Source of the DNA: Linderina pennispora
Taxonomy: Eukaryota; Kickxellomycota; Kickxellomycetes; Kickxellales; Kickxellaceae
Assembly (NCBI RefSeq): GCF_002104995.1
Contig: NW_024468260.1
Coordinates: 496,001-560,000 of the forward strand
Direction: 5' to 3'
Length of the DNA stretch: 64,000 bases
Shown: positions 9,330-19,814 of the stretch, piece after piece
Position numbering within the stretch: position 1 is the first letter of the stretch
Layout of the letters: each line of letters opens with the position of its first letter
The notes under the pieces: model-generated
What the model was told of the DNA's origin: nothing
The model's database searches: none
Seen by the model: the letters and a program-made list of their open reading frames with translations, nothing else
Made by a program: the position numbers and the translations under genes

Positions 9330-12300
9330 ATGTCTGACTATGAGTCTGATGGTTCGGCGTTTTCGCTGGGAGATAGCGTAAGTATCGCGCTACTATTGGA
9401 GAAAAAGCATGCGCATTGACGCTCACCGATTAAGCAGCAGCGGGCCTGGACGCGTATACTAAAAGGGGTTCATGCGCTATTGTTCGACGCGTATTTGACT
9501 GTAGCCTGTCCGCCCCAAGGCTAAACCGGCGGCTGTGAGGAAGGCCCCTGCCAAAAAGACTGGCAGCAAGCAGACAATCGATGATGTGTTTGCCGACTAC
9601 GCGACCGACAGTGGCAACACTAGCGCCAGCGCCAGGCGAGAGAAGGTCGAGGACATTTACAAGAAGAAGACGCCGCTTGAGCATATCCTGCTGCGCCCTG
9701 ACACGTACATTGGTTCAGTCGAGCCCATCGATGCAGACATGTGGGTCATGGACATGTCCACCAAGCGCATGGCGTACCGCAAACTCACCTACACGCCCGG
9801 CCTCTATAAGATTGTCGACGAGATTCTGGTCAATGCCGCCGACAACAAGGTGCGTGACCCGACGATGCGGAAGATCGAGGTGACCATCAACAAGGAGACT
9901 GGCGAGATATCGGTGCTAAACGACGGCAAAGGGATTCCTGTCGAGATCCACAAGGAGGAGAAGGTGTACGTGCCAGAGATGATTTTCGGGCACCTCTTGA
10001 CCTCATCCAACTACAACGACGACCAGAAGAAGATCACCGGTGGACGCAACGGCTACGGCGCCAAGCTGTGCAACATCTTTAGCACCGAGTTCACTGTCGA
10101 GACTGCGGATTCATCGGAGAAGAAGAAGTACAAGCAGCTGTTCACTGACAACATGAAGACGATCAACAAGCCGTCGATCACAAAGTATAACAACAAGAGC
10201 GAGTACACCAAGATCTCGTTCAAGCCCGACTTTGCAAAGTTCAACATGACGCACCTCGACGATGACACCGTAGCACTGATCACGCGCCGTGTCTACGATC
10301 TGGCTGGAACCATCCCTGGTATCAGGGTCCTGCTCAACGGCGAGGTCATTCCGATCAGGAACTTCAAGTCTTACGTCGAGCTGTATCTGCTGCCGCCGGT
10401 AAACAGCGAAGAGCCGGGTGGCATAAAGTCGCAGGACATCGTCTACAAACGGTTCAACGACCGCTGGGAGGTTGCGTTTGCCGTGTCCGAGGGGCAGTTC
10501 AACCAGGTCAGCTTTGTCAACAACATCAACACTGTGCGCGGCGGCACCCATGTCAATTATATTGCCGACCAGATCGTCAAGAACTTCATTGCGACGAACA
10601 AGAAGAACAAGGTTAACATCAAGCCGCACCAGGTCAAGAACAACATATGGCTGTTTGTCAACAGCCACATCACCAACCCGGCATTTGACTCGCAGACCAA
10701 GGAGACACTAACCCTGCGCGTATCGGCCTTTGGCTCAAAGTGCGAGATTACTGATGACTTCATGAAGGGCGTGGCCAAGTCTGACCTGAAGGATATGGTT
10801 GAGATGATGGTCAGGCGCCGCGAAGAGCGCGACCTCAAGAAGACCGACGGGTCGCGCACCAGCCGGATCACGGGCATTGACAAGCTCGATGACGCCAACA
10901 TGGCTGGCACAGCCAAAAGCAAGGAGTGCACGCTGATTCTGACTGAGGGAGACTCTGCCAAGGCGCTGGCTGTGGCTGGACTGGGCGTTCAGGGACGTGA
11001 CAAGTTTGGGATTTTCACGCTGCGCGGAAAGCCGCTCAATGTGCGCGACGCGTCTGCCCGGCAGATCGGCGACAACCAAGAGTTCACCAATATCAAGCGG
11101 ATCATGGGACTCAAACACGGCGCCAAGTATTCGTCAGCCGACCAGCTGCGCTACGGTCATATTCTCATCATGGCCGATCAGGATGTCGATGGCAGCCATA
11201 TCAAGGGCTTGCTTCTAAACATGTTCGACTCGATGTACCCGGGCCTGCTCGAGGTGAATGGCTTCATGCAGCAGTTCATCACGCCCGTCGTGCGCGCTAC
11301 TAACAACCGCAACAAAAAGCTGATCCACAACTTTTACACCGAGGCAGAGTACAAAAAGTGGTTCGAGAGCGAGCCCAACGCAGCCAAGAACTGGACGATC
11401 AAGTACTATAAGGGTCTGGGTACGTCGAAGGAGGCCGATGCGCGCGAGTACTTCAAGAAGCTCGACTTCCACCGCAAGACCTTTGCCCCTGCACAGTCTG
11501 AGGATCGCCGCCTGCTCGACATGGCGTTCAACAAGAAGAAGGCCGACGACCGCAAGGAGTGGCTGGCCTCCTACCAGCCGGGAGAGTGGATCGACAACAA
11601 CCAGACATCCGTCAGCGTCCAAGAGTTCATCAACAAGGAGCTGGTTTTGTTCTCAATCGATGATAACAGTCGGTCTATCCCATCGGTTGTCGATGGTCTG
11701 AAGCCTGGTCAGCGTAAGATTCTGTGGACATCGCTAGTCAACAACATCAAGAGTGAGATCAAGGTTGTAGCGCTTCAGGGAAAGGTCACTGAGAAGGCAG
11801 CCTACCACCACGGCGACCAGAGTCTGGTTGCCACCATTGTCAACATGGCCCAGGACTATGTCGGCAGCAACAACATCAACCTGCTCGTGCCCGAAGGAAG
11901 TTTCGGTACTCGTCTACTCGGCGGTAAGGATGCTGCCAGCGCTCGTTACATCTCGACATTCCTGAGCGCGATCACACGCTCGATCTTCCACAAGAACGAT
12001 GATGCCTTGCTCGAGAACCTCACCGATGACGGAAAGGTCGTTGAACCGCGCTGGTATGTCCCGGTGATTCCAATGGTCTTGGTCAACGGTGCGGACGGTA
12101 TTGGTACAGGATGGAGCACGTCGATTCCGAACTACAACCCGACCGACATTATAAACAACATTCGTCGCTTGATGCGTGGCGAGGAGCCGGAGACTATGGT
12201 ACCATGGTACCGTGGGTTCCGCGGCATGATCGAGCGCGTGAGCTCCGACCGCTTCCGCACGCTGGGAACCATCGAGAAGATCTCTGACGACCAGCTGCAC

Positions 12301-13833
12301 ATCTCTGAGCTGCCGATTCGCGTGTGGACCGATACATACAAAGCGCTGCTGAACACATGGATGACCAGCGACAAGGGCCCTGCGATCATCAAGGACTTCC
12401 GCTACAATTCGTCGACCCTCACGGCTGACATTGTGCTGAAGCTGACGCCCGACCAGATGCAGAAGGCCGAGGCCGAGGGCTTCGACAAGCGGTTCAAGCT
12501 CTCATCAACCATTGCCACGTCCAACATGGTGTGCTTTGACCGCGAGGGCCGGTTGCGCAAGTACGGGTCGGCAGAGGAGATTATCTCAGACTTTTACTCG
12601 CTCCGCCTGCGCTACTATCAGCTGCGCAAGGAGAAGCTGGCTGAGCAGCTGGGCCGCGAGCTGCAGCGTGCCGACAACCGTGCCCGCTTTGTGCTTGAGA
12701 TTATCCAGAAGAAGCTGGCAATCAACAACCGCAAGCGTGCCGACATCATTAAGGACCTGCGTGACCGCGACTACACGCCGATCCCCAAGGAGGTCAAGGT
12801 TCGCGTTGCCGGCGATCTGGACTCCGAGGAGGCTGCTGACCGTGCTGCATCCGAGGATTCGTCAGACTACGACTACCTGCTGTCGATGCCGATCTGGAAC
12901 CTGACGCTCGAGAAGGTGCAGAAGCTACTGCAGGAGAAGGGCGACATCCAGCTCAAGTTGGAGCAGCTCCTGGCCAAGACTCCGACCGACATCTGGAATG
13001 AGGATCTGGATATTGTCGAAAAGCAGTGGAACGACATGGTTGCAGAGTATGAACAGCGGCTGCTTGATGACGAAGAGGATCGCCGCAACCAGGAGGGTAG
13101 CAAGGGCAAGGGCAAGGCCCGCGCGCGTGCCAGAAAGACCACGGTGACCACAGCAACAACAGCAATCGCTGGTGCCAAGCGCAAGGCGGCTACAGCGGTG
13201 AAGACCGAGGACAATGGCGCCGGACCATCGCAGCCAGCGGCCAAGCGAGCCAAATCCATCTCGAGCGTGAGCAAGACGGCTGCGAGGAGACAGGCTAGCA
13301 CCAACGGTACTACCAATGATGCATCGGAGATGGATATAAAGCCGTCAGTTATCAGCCTAGGCTCAGACCTTGAAGACAGCGACGACGACTCCAAGAACTT
13401 GATTCTGAAACGGGTGGTGGCCAGGCCGAAGCTTGGGGCAGGCCGGCAGACTACTCTGAGCGATATGTTCTCGTCGAGGAAAGCCACTGTCGCGCCACCG
13501 GAGTCGTCAAGAGCGACAACAAGTGCAGCATCGACTTCAAGAACATCGCCTGCACCGACAGCCACTCCAGCAGCTGCAGCTCCCAAGAAGCGTGTTCTGA
13601 AGCGAAGCAAGATTATTGACAGCGACGATGAAGACAACGAGGTCTTTAAGAATGGAAGTGACGAGAGCGACGACGAGCCTATCTCACCAATCAAGCCACG
13701 GGCCCGTGCACCGCGCGGCCGGGCCAGCGCAAACAAGCCTGTCTATGTGAACATCTCGGAAGATGACGACGACAATGACGACGCTAGCGATAACTTCGAC
13801 GACGACGACGATGACGACTTTGAGATGGATTAG
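9330..13833 (+). CDS. TOP2: DNA topoisomerase II
   Basis: A type IIA topoisomerase of 1458 residues that passes duplex DNA through an ATP-gated double-strand break. Exon 1 is 9330-9377 (16 codons, M-S-D-Y-E-S-D-G), the intron 9378-9504, and exon 2 9505-13833. Domains in order: GHKL ATPase (DEILVNAADN about 121-130, GRNGYGAKL about 196-204), Toprim (EGDSAK, Glu497; DQDVDGSH, first Asp574) and the breakage domain with the active-site tyrosine Tyr831 in ASARYIS, after GGKD. Then comes a coiled-coil/C-gate, and a Lys/Ser/Asp-rich C-terminal tail of about 270 residues ending in an acidic run. The 4.3-kb second exon has no frame break. Starting at the exon-2 GTG would lose 26 residues; the spliced ATG is preferred because it gives a phase-0 join and the usual acidic N-terminus. 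Confidence 0.97.
9450..9492 (+). promoter_or_regulatory. two ACGCGT (MCB-type) elements inside TOP2 intron 1
   Basis: Perfect ACGCGT hexamers occur at 9450-9455 and 9487-9492, 37 bp apart, both within the 127-nt first intron. ACGCGT is the MluI cell-cycle box bound by MBF (Mbp1/Res) in ascomycetes and drives G1/S genes. TOP2 is cell-cycle controlled in other fungi. Function here is inference from the motif and gene identity. Confidence 0.4.
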
Positions 13834-14499
13834 TCGGCTAGCCTATCTTCTTGTTTTATCTCTTTTTACTTTCTACCACGAGAGCTTTGTCCCAAAGATT
13901 GGCTGGGGTCGCGACCCATTGAGAGGCGGATCAGAGTCCATGGCGACTATTTCCCGGCGGGAATTGCGCACGTGCCTATTATCCGGAAATTTTCAGAATA
14001 TGCGTGAAGCAGATGTTCCGACAAGGCTGGTCGCTGCTAGTGGAAAAGGCAGGCCGTGCTTTTGTGGCATCGACGTTTCAGCCTGCTTTTAGGAACACCG
14101 GTGGTGGTGGCTTCTGCCGATTCCTTAGTCATTGTGCGAGCTTGCCTCGACGTTCCATCCGGAAAGTTCGCTGGTTCATTAGGCCGGAGACAGGCTGCAT
14201 TGGCCACACATGTTCCGAGACACCGCCTCCCCCACTACTGCAATTGTCAGGTTCCTTTTGCATGCCGTCCGACAGGGCAATATTTGCAGTACGAGGGAAA
14301 ATAGAAGCGTGTCCCTTGTCCAATCCACCGGGGCAAGAGAGCATTCCCGACACCACCCCACTTTCCCTTCAGGACCACTTCTGTCGCGCAAGAGGATTCC
14401 ATACGCAAGCCAGGCTCTGCTCCACAGTTTTTTATTTGACGTATTCAGTCTACGTAGCACTGCTTTAGTTTACTTTTCCAACCTTGCGTATTTCCAAAG
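13834..14499. other. intergenic after TOP2
   Basis: 666 nt between the TOP2 stop and the PPxY orphan start, containing the terminator of one and the promoter of the other. Open frames here on either strand show no conserved motif or convincing codon bias. No repeat or RNA gene is seen. Confidence 0.5.
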
Positions 14500-15165
14500 A
14501 TGGCATTGAAGTACGGGTTTCTACAAGGCACGTTCGGGCTTCCGTACGGGGGATACTGTGTACAGCCCCGCACGCTCGCCGATATCCTTTTGGACGCCAG
14601 CAACCAGCACCTCAGCATGTTCTGCGTAACCGGCACCTACGCCGAAGTGCTTGCCTGGCTCTCCCGCCAGGACGACATCATGGTGGCTAACCATCACTGT
14701 ACACAGGACACATACACGCACGACCTGGTCGTCGAGCTCTACACACACAGCTCACGGCTCAAGCGACTATTCAAGGGCCTTAGTGGCACCGACGTGCAGT
14801 TGGTCATCCGGATTGCACGCACCTGGGACCGGCGCCTAAACAGAACATCGCAGGACTTCAGGCCGCTGGTGAAGATTATTGTGCCTGCGGGCATTACGTT
14901 GAAGGAGATCTCGGAGAAGATGAGGACGTCAGCACCCGATTCTGTGGTCGATGCGACAGCAGACAAGGGCCTGCTGAGTGTCGTGCTGGAGAGGGTGTCA
15001 ACAAGAGACTCGATGCAGTGGCGTGAGGTTCGTGCATCGATGGAGCCGCGGGAGCAGATGGAGGTGTGCGATACCCGCGGGTCGCAGGAGTCGAGCAGCA
15101 GGGTCAGGTTCTTGCTGCCAGTGTACCGACGCTCGGAGCAACCACCACCAGCATATGCAGAGTAA
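14500..15165 (+). CDS. orphan PPxY-tailed protein, GFLQGTFGLPYGG family, copy 1
   Basis: A 221-residue intronless protein that I do not recognise. It begins with a block GFLQGTFGLPYGG (residues 6-18), has a mixed alpha/beta-looking middle, and has a second conserved block DFRPLVKIIVPAGITLKEISE near residues 117-137. It ends with PPPAYAE, a PPxY motif five residues from the C-terminus. A paralogue of exactly the same length lies at 36400-37065 and shares both blocks and the PPxY tail, so the frame is real and both motifs are under constraint. PPxY tails generally bind WW domains, such as those of Rsp5/NEDD4 ligases; that partner is inference. There is no signal peptide, and no membrane helix in this copy. 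The start ATG at 14500 is eight nt after a CAAAG-like leader. Confidence 0.75.
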   Translation: MALKYGFLQGTFGLPYGGYCVQPRTLADILLDASNQHLSMFCVTGTYAEVLAWLSRQDDIMVANHHCTQDTYTHDLVVELYTHSSRLKRLFKGLSGTDVQLVIRIARTWDRRLNRTSQDFRPLVKIIVPAGITLKEISEKMRTSAPDSVVDATADKGLLSVVLERVSTRDSMQWREVRASMEPREQMEVCDTRGSQESSSRVRFLLPVYRRSEQPPPAYAE

Positions 15166-16318
15166 TTTTATTTTAATGGGATATTGTGAAACGCTCTTTC
15201 TACCCTTGGGCCAAGTGCGCGACGCGCGACGATGCCATCTGTGTAGAGCTTGTTTGTCTTTTCAGACAGCTGCAGGTCATGTGCGTCAACGACACCAAAC
15301 ACTCTTATTGCTGGGAAAAGCAGCGATTTGCTAGTGTATTTGTCTCCGGGAACTGGGCCTGTCCACTAGCAGATCCCTTTTTCGCAGGCTGCTGCATTTC
15401 CATGGTGCATGTGCCCCTCCGACTCGTGCAGACAGAAGACGTTCTGACCTTGGCAAAAAATACTCCGGGAAAGATATCATCAGGATGCCAGACAGTCTGC
15501 TTGATTCCCGACTTTTTACTGCATATCCTGTTTGGATATCTGACATGGGATTTGTGTGAGAGGATATCCTCCGTTGGCTTAGCCAAAGACAATTTGGAGG
15601 TGCATATCGTCTAGCTCGTTCTGGCCCACTTGCATCCCCTTCTCGCATATAGTGTGGAAATGGCGAGTGGCATAATGCCCATACGCTGTAGAAGAAAGTT
15701 CCAGGAACCGGGTCTGATTCAATCCAGCCATTGTGGCGAATTTGGAAACAATAGGTCGTGACTCTTTCCAACCGACCAGCCTGTCGTTCTAAAGGAAGGA
15801 ACCGGGCCCAGCCCCTTCCAGCTACGTCCCTTAAACATTTGTTCGGCACCTCAGGCCTCGGGAGCTTACGTGATTGTATTTTTTCTGCCTTGATCGCTGC
15901 AGGCCAGCTATAGACAAAGGCACAAGATGGTACTGGAATATTTCTGCACACAATGACGTTGCGTGCAGAAGCTCGTCTGTCTGGGCACTTGACGCAAAGT
16001 GGAGGTGCAAGTGTGATCAATTTTGCACGGCAATATAGTGCGGAGGGGGCAACATGCCGCAACCAATTGAGCTTGTTTTTGTGGACAGGTGCTCCAGAAA
16101 AGCACTTGGCGGAAGCCAGAGAAACCGCCCTTTAGGCCAACCTGTAAATGCATTTCTCGAATGGGCGGATAAGTTTGACGTCGGGGGAGCGTGTATAAAT
16201 AGGTGTAGAGTCTGTCCATCAGACACAAAACCTCTTTTTCCACCCACCCCCGCACAACAGCAATATTGGTTTCTTTTCTCCACAACACTTTCCAAGCTCC
16301 GCACTCGTTATTGGAACC
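15166..16318. other. intergenic, zinc-finger gene upstream region
   Basis: 1.15 kb without a supported gene. A 243-codon open frame on the minus strand (15331-16062) has no conserved motif, many Cys/Arg residues and no good start context, so I do not call it. The right end is the promoter of the zinc-finger gene, with a TATA box. Confidence 0.5.
16194..16201 (+). promoter_or_regulatory. TATA box of the zinc-finger gene
   Basis: TATAAATA is 118 nt upstream of the start codon at 16319 and follows a G-rich stretch. Its spacing is nearly the same as for the next gene's TATA box. Confidence 0.55.
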
Positions 16319-16558
16319 ATGCCCGTGTATACCTGCCGTGAATGCCAAGTCGTCTTCGATAGCAAAATCTGGTACGAAGGCCACTTGCTGCGCACACACG
16401 ATACCCCTATCGAGAATGCGCACCCCAAGCCTGAGGATCTCTCTACATCGCCTGCATCGTCAACTGACTCTACGCTGATGGAGCAGGCGCACAAGGCACC
16501 GCTGAACCGCTGGTCACCGAAGCGCCTTTTCAGACGCCTGTCCTTGGGAAGCGCATAG
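16319..16558 (+). CDS. small single C2H2 zinc-finger protein
   Basis: A 79-residue intronless frame. Residues 4-27 form one classical C2H2 finger: Y-T-C-R-E-C, twelve residues, H-L-L-R-T-H, i.e. C-x2-C-x12-H-x4-H. A Ser/Thr/Pro-rich linker follows, then a basic C-terminus (RWSPKRLFRRLSLGSA) that could be a nuclear localisation signal or DNA/RNA contact. A single finger rarely gives sequence-specific DNA binding by itself, so it could equally be a protein-protein or RNA-binding module. The start is supported by the TATA box 118 nt upstream and by the finger beginning directly after Met. I do not recognise an orthologue. Confidence 0.7.
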   Translation: MPVYTCRECQVVFDSKIWYEGHLLRTHDTPIENAHPKPEDLSTSPASSTDSTLMEQAHKAPLNRWSPKRLFRRLSLGSA

Positions 16559-17296
16559 CTCCTTTTGAAGCCTGTTTCTTTCTTGTATAAACCAACTAAA
16601 CAAACCACTTTGAGCCCCTTACCAGGAATACCCGAGAGTGTATTGACTATCATGCCATCATGGTGCAGATGCTGGCTGGAGGAAGACCATATACCGACAT
16701 GTCCCCGCATGTACCGAGTGAATTGTCTTCCACATGACATCCTTTGGAAGGCTGTCTATTGCATTTCAATTGGTTGGAAGTGTAGGTAAGCACCGAGTCT
16801 ACCGTGATTTTCACCACCGAGCAGCATGCATCTTTGGCTGCCGAAAGCATTTCTTAGCGCACAATCTGATGAGCGGATCATCAGCGACACTTGAGGGGAA
16901 GCCGCGTCTAATATTGCCATTCGGGCACTTCACCCTCATACTTTGTGGAATAAGGGGATGTATAACACTACAGAATGGGAATAAAGGCCTCCAGAGGGCC
17001 GGAAATAGTAGCCAATATGCTCATCCTCAGCTTCTCTCCAATATCCATAGTACGATCAGGGGAATAACACAGTAACCAAATATCTTTTTTGTGGAAATTC
17101 ATATTGGCAGATGCGAAACAGCAAAGAGGTACATTTCTCGAATATAGAACCAACGTATGGGTGGGAAAGCTCACATATAAAGTCAGCGCTGGCAGGAAGC
17201 ACAGCTCTCGACTATCAGCAAAGCTTCTAAAACAACTTTCCTCCATTAGCTGAACGAAAAGCCCAACTACTCCATATTCACTCCAATCCACTAGCC
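16559..17296. other. intergenic, promoter of the secreted-protein gene
   Basis: 740 nt. The left part is the zinc-finger gene's 3' side. The right part carries a TATA box and a C/T-rich leader before 17297. No gene is seen. Confidence 0.5.
17176..17181 (+). promoter_or_regulatory. TATA box of the secreted-protein gene
   Basis: TATAAA within cacatataaagt lies 116 nt upstream of the start codon at 17297. Confidence 0.5.
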
Positions 17297-17958
17297 ATGC
17301 AGTTCACCACCGTTCTTGCCTTCCTCTTCACCACAGTGTCCGCCCTGCCTGCCCTGGAAATCGGCACGCTCCTTTTGAACCAGGAGCTGGCCGAGCGCAC
17401 TGCAATTGCGAAACCGCGAGGCACTGCTGCGTGATTTCCTCAACCGCGACGACACACTGGGCTCCGACCTCATCCTGGCTAACAAGCACGGGCTTACAGA
17501 CAACGCCGTCGGCATAACGAATGAGCAGGCGGTGACTATCCAGAACCAACTGATTGCAGCAGCGCAACCTGGAGGCCGTTGCAGCAATTCTGGCTGCCCA
17601 GGCCGGTATGCCGGCGCCCGCTGGTATTCAGCCGGCTGCGCAGCATGCAGTGGCCACATTCGCGGCCCAGCCCGTTGTGGTGCAGACGCACGCGCCTGCG
17701 CCTATTGTAGTGCAAACCCACGCGCCTGCACCTATCGTGGTGCAGACACAAGAGGCTGCACCTGTGTTCCAGGTGCCCGAGACTGCTGCAATCATTGTCG
17801 ATACAAAGCCGCATGCCAAATCAGCCAGGCCGGTTTACCGCCATCTTGCGCTGCACACTGCCTATTGCGCTTTAAATTCCGGGAAACTAGCTGATATTAT
17901 TGCTACTGGGGAGGTTAATTTTCCCTCATTCCCCGCTTCTTGTTACGACATTCTCTGA
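17297..17958 (+). CDS. short secreted Ala/Pro/Val-rich protein; frame broken twice
   Basis: The ATG at 17297 opens a clear signal peptide (MQFTTVLAFLFTTVSALPA) and continues to about LLLNQELAER. It meets a stop at 17435 unless the reader moves +1 at about 17399-17411 into the frame RNREALLRDFLN...NQLIAA. A second +1 at about 17545-17560 is needed to reach the frame NLEAVAAILAAQAG and on to the stop at 17958. The third segment contains a ten-residue repeat (VVQTHAPAPI). Joined length would be about 220 residues. There is no known domain; it looks like a cell-wall or effector-like secreted protein. It may be a decaying gene, or may share the insertion problem seen in neighbouring conserved genes. 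Signal peptide and TATA box are the strongest evidence. Confidence 0.55.
17677..17751 (+). repeat. 30-nt in-frame tandem repeat, 2.5 copies (VVQTHAPAPI)
   Basis: Units 17677-17706 and 17707-17736 both encode VVQTHAPAPI, followed by a half unit encoding VVQTQ. The copies differ only at silent positions, which supports this as the translated frame. Confidence 0.8.
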
Positions 17959-18360
17959 TTATGAAAGCGATATGGCTTAATGGTTTTAATACATCACTAC
18001 CAATGATCCTTGCATATATTGAAAGAGCTGTACATGGAATCTACTCGGATTTGGCTTTAGGACGGAGCAGCTCTACAAGATGGGATAATTCGGAAACAAA
18101 AAGCATTAGTCACTTGCTTCACTGGTGCTGTCTAGTCGGTCCATCGGCACAGCCTCGTATGTGGGTTCTATATTTGTAGCGCAAAAAGATGGTGGGAGAA
18201 CAAAAATATGTTAGAAAAAAAAAGCAGGCGAATAAAAATAAAGTCGTCGTCGGGTCGGAAGGTTCAAGGGCACGGGACAAGAGTTGTTGAGGAAATAGTA
18301 CATGGTGGAAGAGGGAAGAGAAGGGGACCTTGGCAGCACACAAGGGGAGAATCGAAAGAC
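17959..18360. other. intergenic, convergent gene ends
   Basis: About 400 nt between convergent genes. It is A/T-rich and presumably holds both 3' untranslated regions. Nothing else is seen. Confidence 0.5.
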
Positions 18361-19527
18361 CTATCCATGATACTCGCCTTTGCGCTCCATCATCGCGTCG
18401 AATCCATACGCAGCACTGCCTTGGGTGACAATGCCCAGCACAAGCCCGGCACACATCTTTGACGCAAACTTGTCGAATCTTGTGAAGAAGGCCAGGATAT
18501 AGAATATCTGCCAATGGTGCAGGTGCACACGGTATCGGTATATCGGCAGGGGTCCGTCAGTCTCGACGTTCAGGTAATGCAGGTTTTTGAGCCGCTGCTC
18601 GATAATCTTGTGCTTCTCCTCGCGGGTCATGGTGTTGATACGCTCGCGGTTCGAGTTGTCAATGGGCATGTTGAGCCGCGCCGAGCTGGCAAACGGCCCA
18701 TCCGAGTGGTTGCCGGTGGTGCTGGGCGAAATGGCATTTGGCGAGATGGCACTGGGATTCACGTCGCTGTTGTTGAGCGAGCTGCGGGACTGCGCAAACT
18801 GCGCCTCTGCGTAGCGCTCGGCACGCTCGACCAATTGGATATGCTGAGCGCGCTGCTCCTCCTGGCGGCGGCGACGGCCATCGCCGCTGCGGCGTGTGAA
18901 CAAAACCAGGGCAAACCTGCGCAGCATGCGTTCGATTCCAAGACCCTCAGGACAATTGTCGGCGCAATAGTGGTGTGCAGCCTTGACAATGGCGCCTGCC
19001 CACACGCTGGCCGTTGCCAGCACGAACAACGGGAGGTACCATTCGATAATGCCGGCGCGCGCCGCCCAGTGGATGTGGAAGCCAGCGGCCACCAGAACCA
19101 CCGCCAAGCCTGCCAGTGTCACCGCCCAGGCCGGCTTCGACCAGTCCCGCCAGCCGGGCAGACTCACGCGCATGAACGGAATTTCCACTAGCGCCGAGTA
19201 TCCCAGGATCCCGACAAAATAGAACACAAGTGTGACCCAGCTGAACGTGTGCGAGTAGTTGCCTAGCGTGAAGACTATGTACGAGTATATCAGGCTGTTG
19301 GTGATGTCGTCGAAATGATCGACCAAGCTCTTGAAGTCGCGCTCGAGATCGAAGAAGGCAGCTACGAGTCGGTATACGAGGGGCCCGGCAACGGTGAACA
19401 TAACTGTGAAGAGGATGTAGCGGACAAAGTGGAACGAGACCAGGGTTGCTGCCCCGCTGTACGCGTCGTGCTGCAGGTAGCAGCCGTCCAAAAAGCTGTG
19501 GGTTGTTGGCACCGTCTCGTTTCCCAT
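18361..19527 (-). CDS. multi-pass membrane protein of unknown function
   Basis: 388 residues from the ATG at 19527 (context GGCCATGG). An in-frame ATG at 19686 would add 53 residues with one extra hydrophobic stretch. Hydrophobic segments, numbered from 19527: about 25-50, 70-92, 98-115, 133-151, 158-180, and two near the C-terminus around WQIFYILAFFTRF and AGLVLGIVTQGSAAYGF. A polar, Arg/Gln- and Ser/Asn-rich cytosolic loop of about 120 residues separates the last two helices from the rest. A conserved-looking HLHHWQIF motif precedes the penultimate helix, and its histidines could bind a metal or heme. I do not recognise the family. It shares a 287-nt divergent promoter with NPL4. The frame is intact, in contrast to NPL4 next door. 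Confidence 0.75.
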   Translation of the reverse strand: MGNETVPTTHSFLDGCYLQHDAYSGAATLVSFHFVRYILFTVMFTVAGPLVYRLVAAFFDLERDFKSLVDHFDDITNSLIYSYIVFTLGNYSHTFSWVTLVFYFVGILGYSALVEIPFMRVSLPGWRDWSKPAWAVTLAGLAVVLVAAGFHIHWAARAGIIEWYLPLFVLATASVWAGAIVKAAHHYCADNCPEGLGIERMLRRFALVLFTRRSGDGRRRRQEEQRAQHIQLVERAERYAEAQFAQSRSSLNNSDVNPSAISPNAISPSTTGNHSDGPFASSARLNMPIDNSNRERINTMTREEKHKIIEQRLKNLHYLNVETDGPLPIYRYRVHLHHWQIFYILAFFTRFDKFASKMCAGLVLGIVTQGSAAYGFDAMMERKGEYHG

Positions 19528-19814
19528 GGCCGCTCGATGCAAAATAAGATAAAGACAAAGGCAATGCGCCAAGAAAATAAAGAAGCAGCGAGTCCCAGAG
19601 ATGAGAGAACGCGCCTGTGATCTGTACACTCCGCTGTACAACAAACTCGAGCCTCTTGATCGTGATTTGCATTTGCGGAGAAACAAGCTGGAAAACTAAT
19701 TCTGGAATCCCCGCTTGCTTGCAATGACGTGGGCAAGTCTACTGCTGCTCACGAAGCGCAGGCCTTGTTCTATGCTCTTCCCAATTGCTCTACTCATACT
19801 TTTTGAAATCAACG

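Noticed and set aside
15331-16062. A 243-codon minus-strand frame between genes
   Set aside because: No motif, no plausible start context, unusual Cys/Arg content; probably chance.
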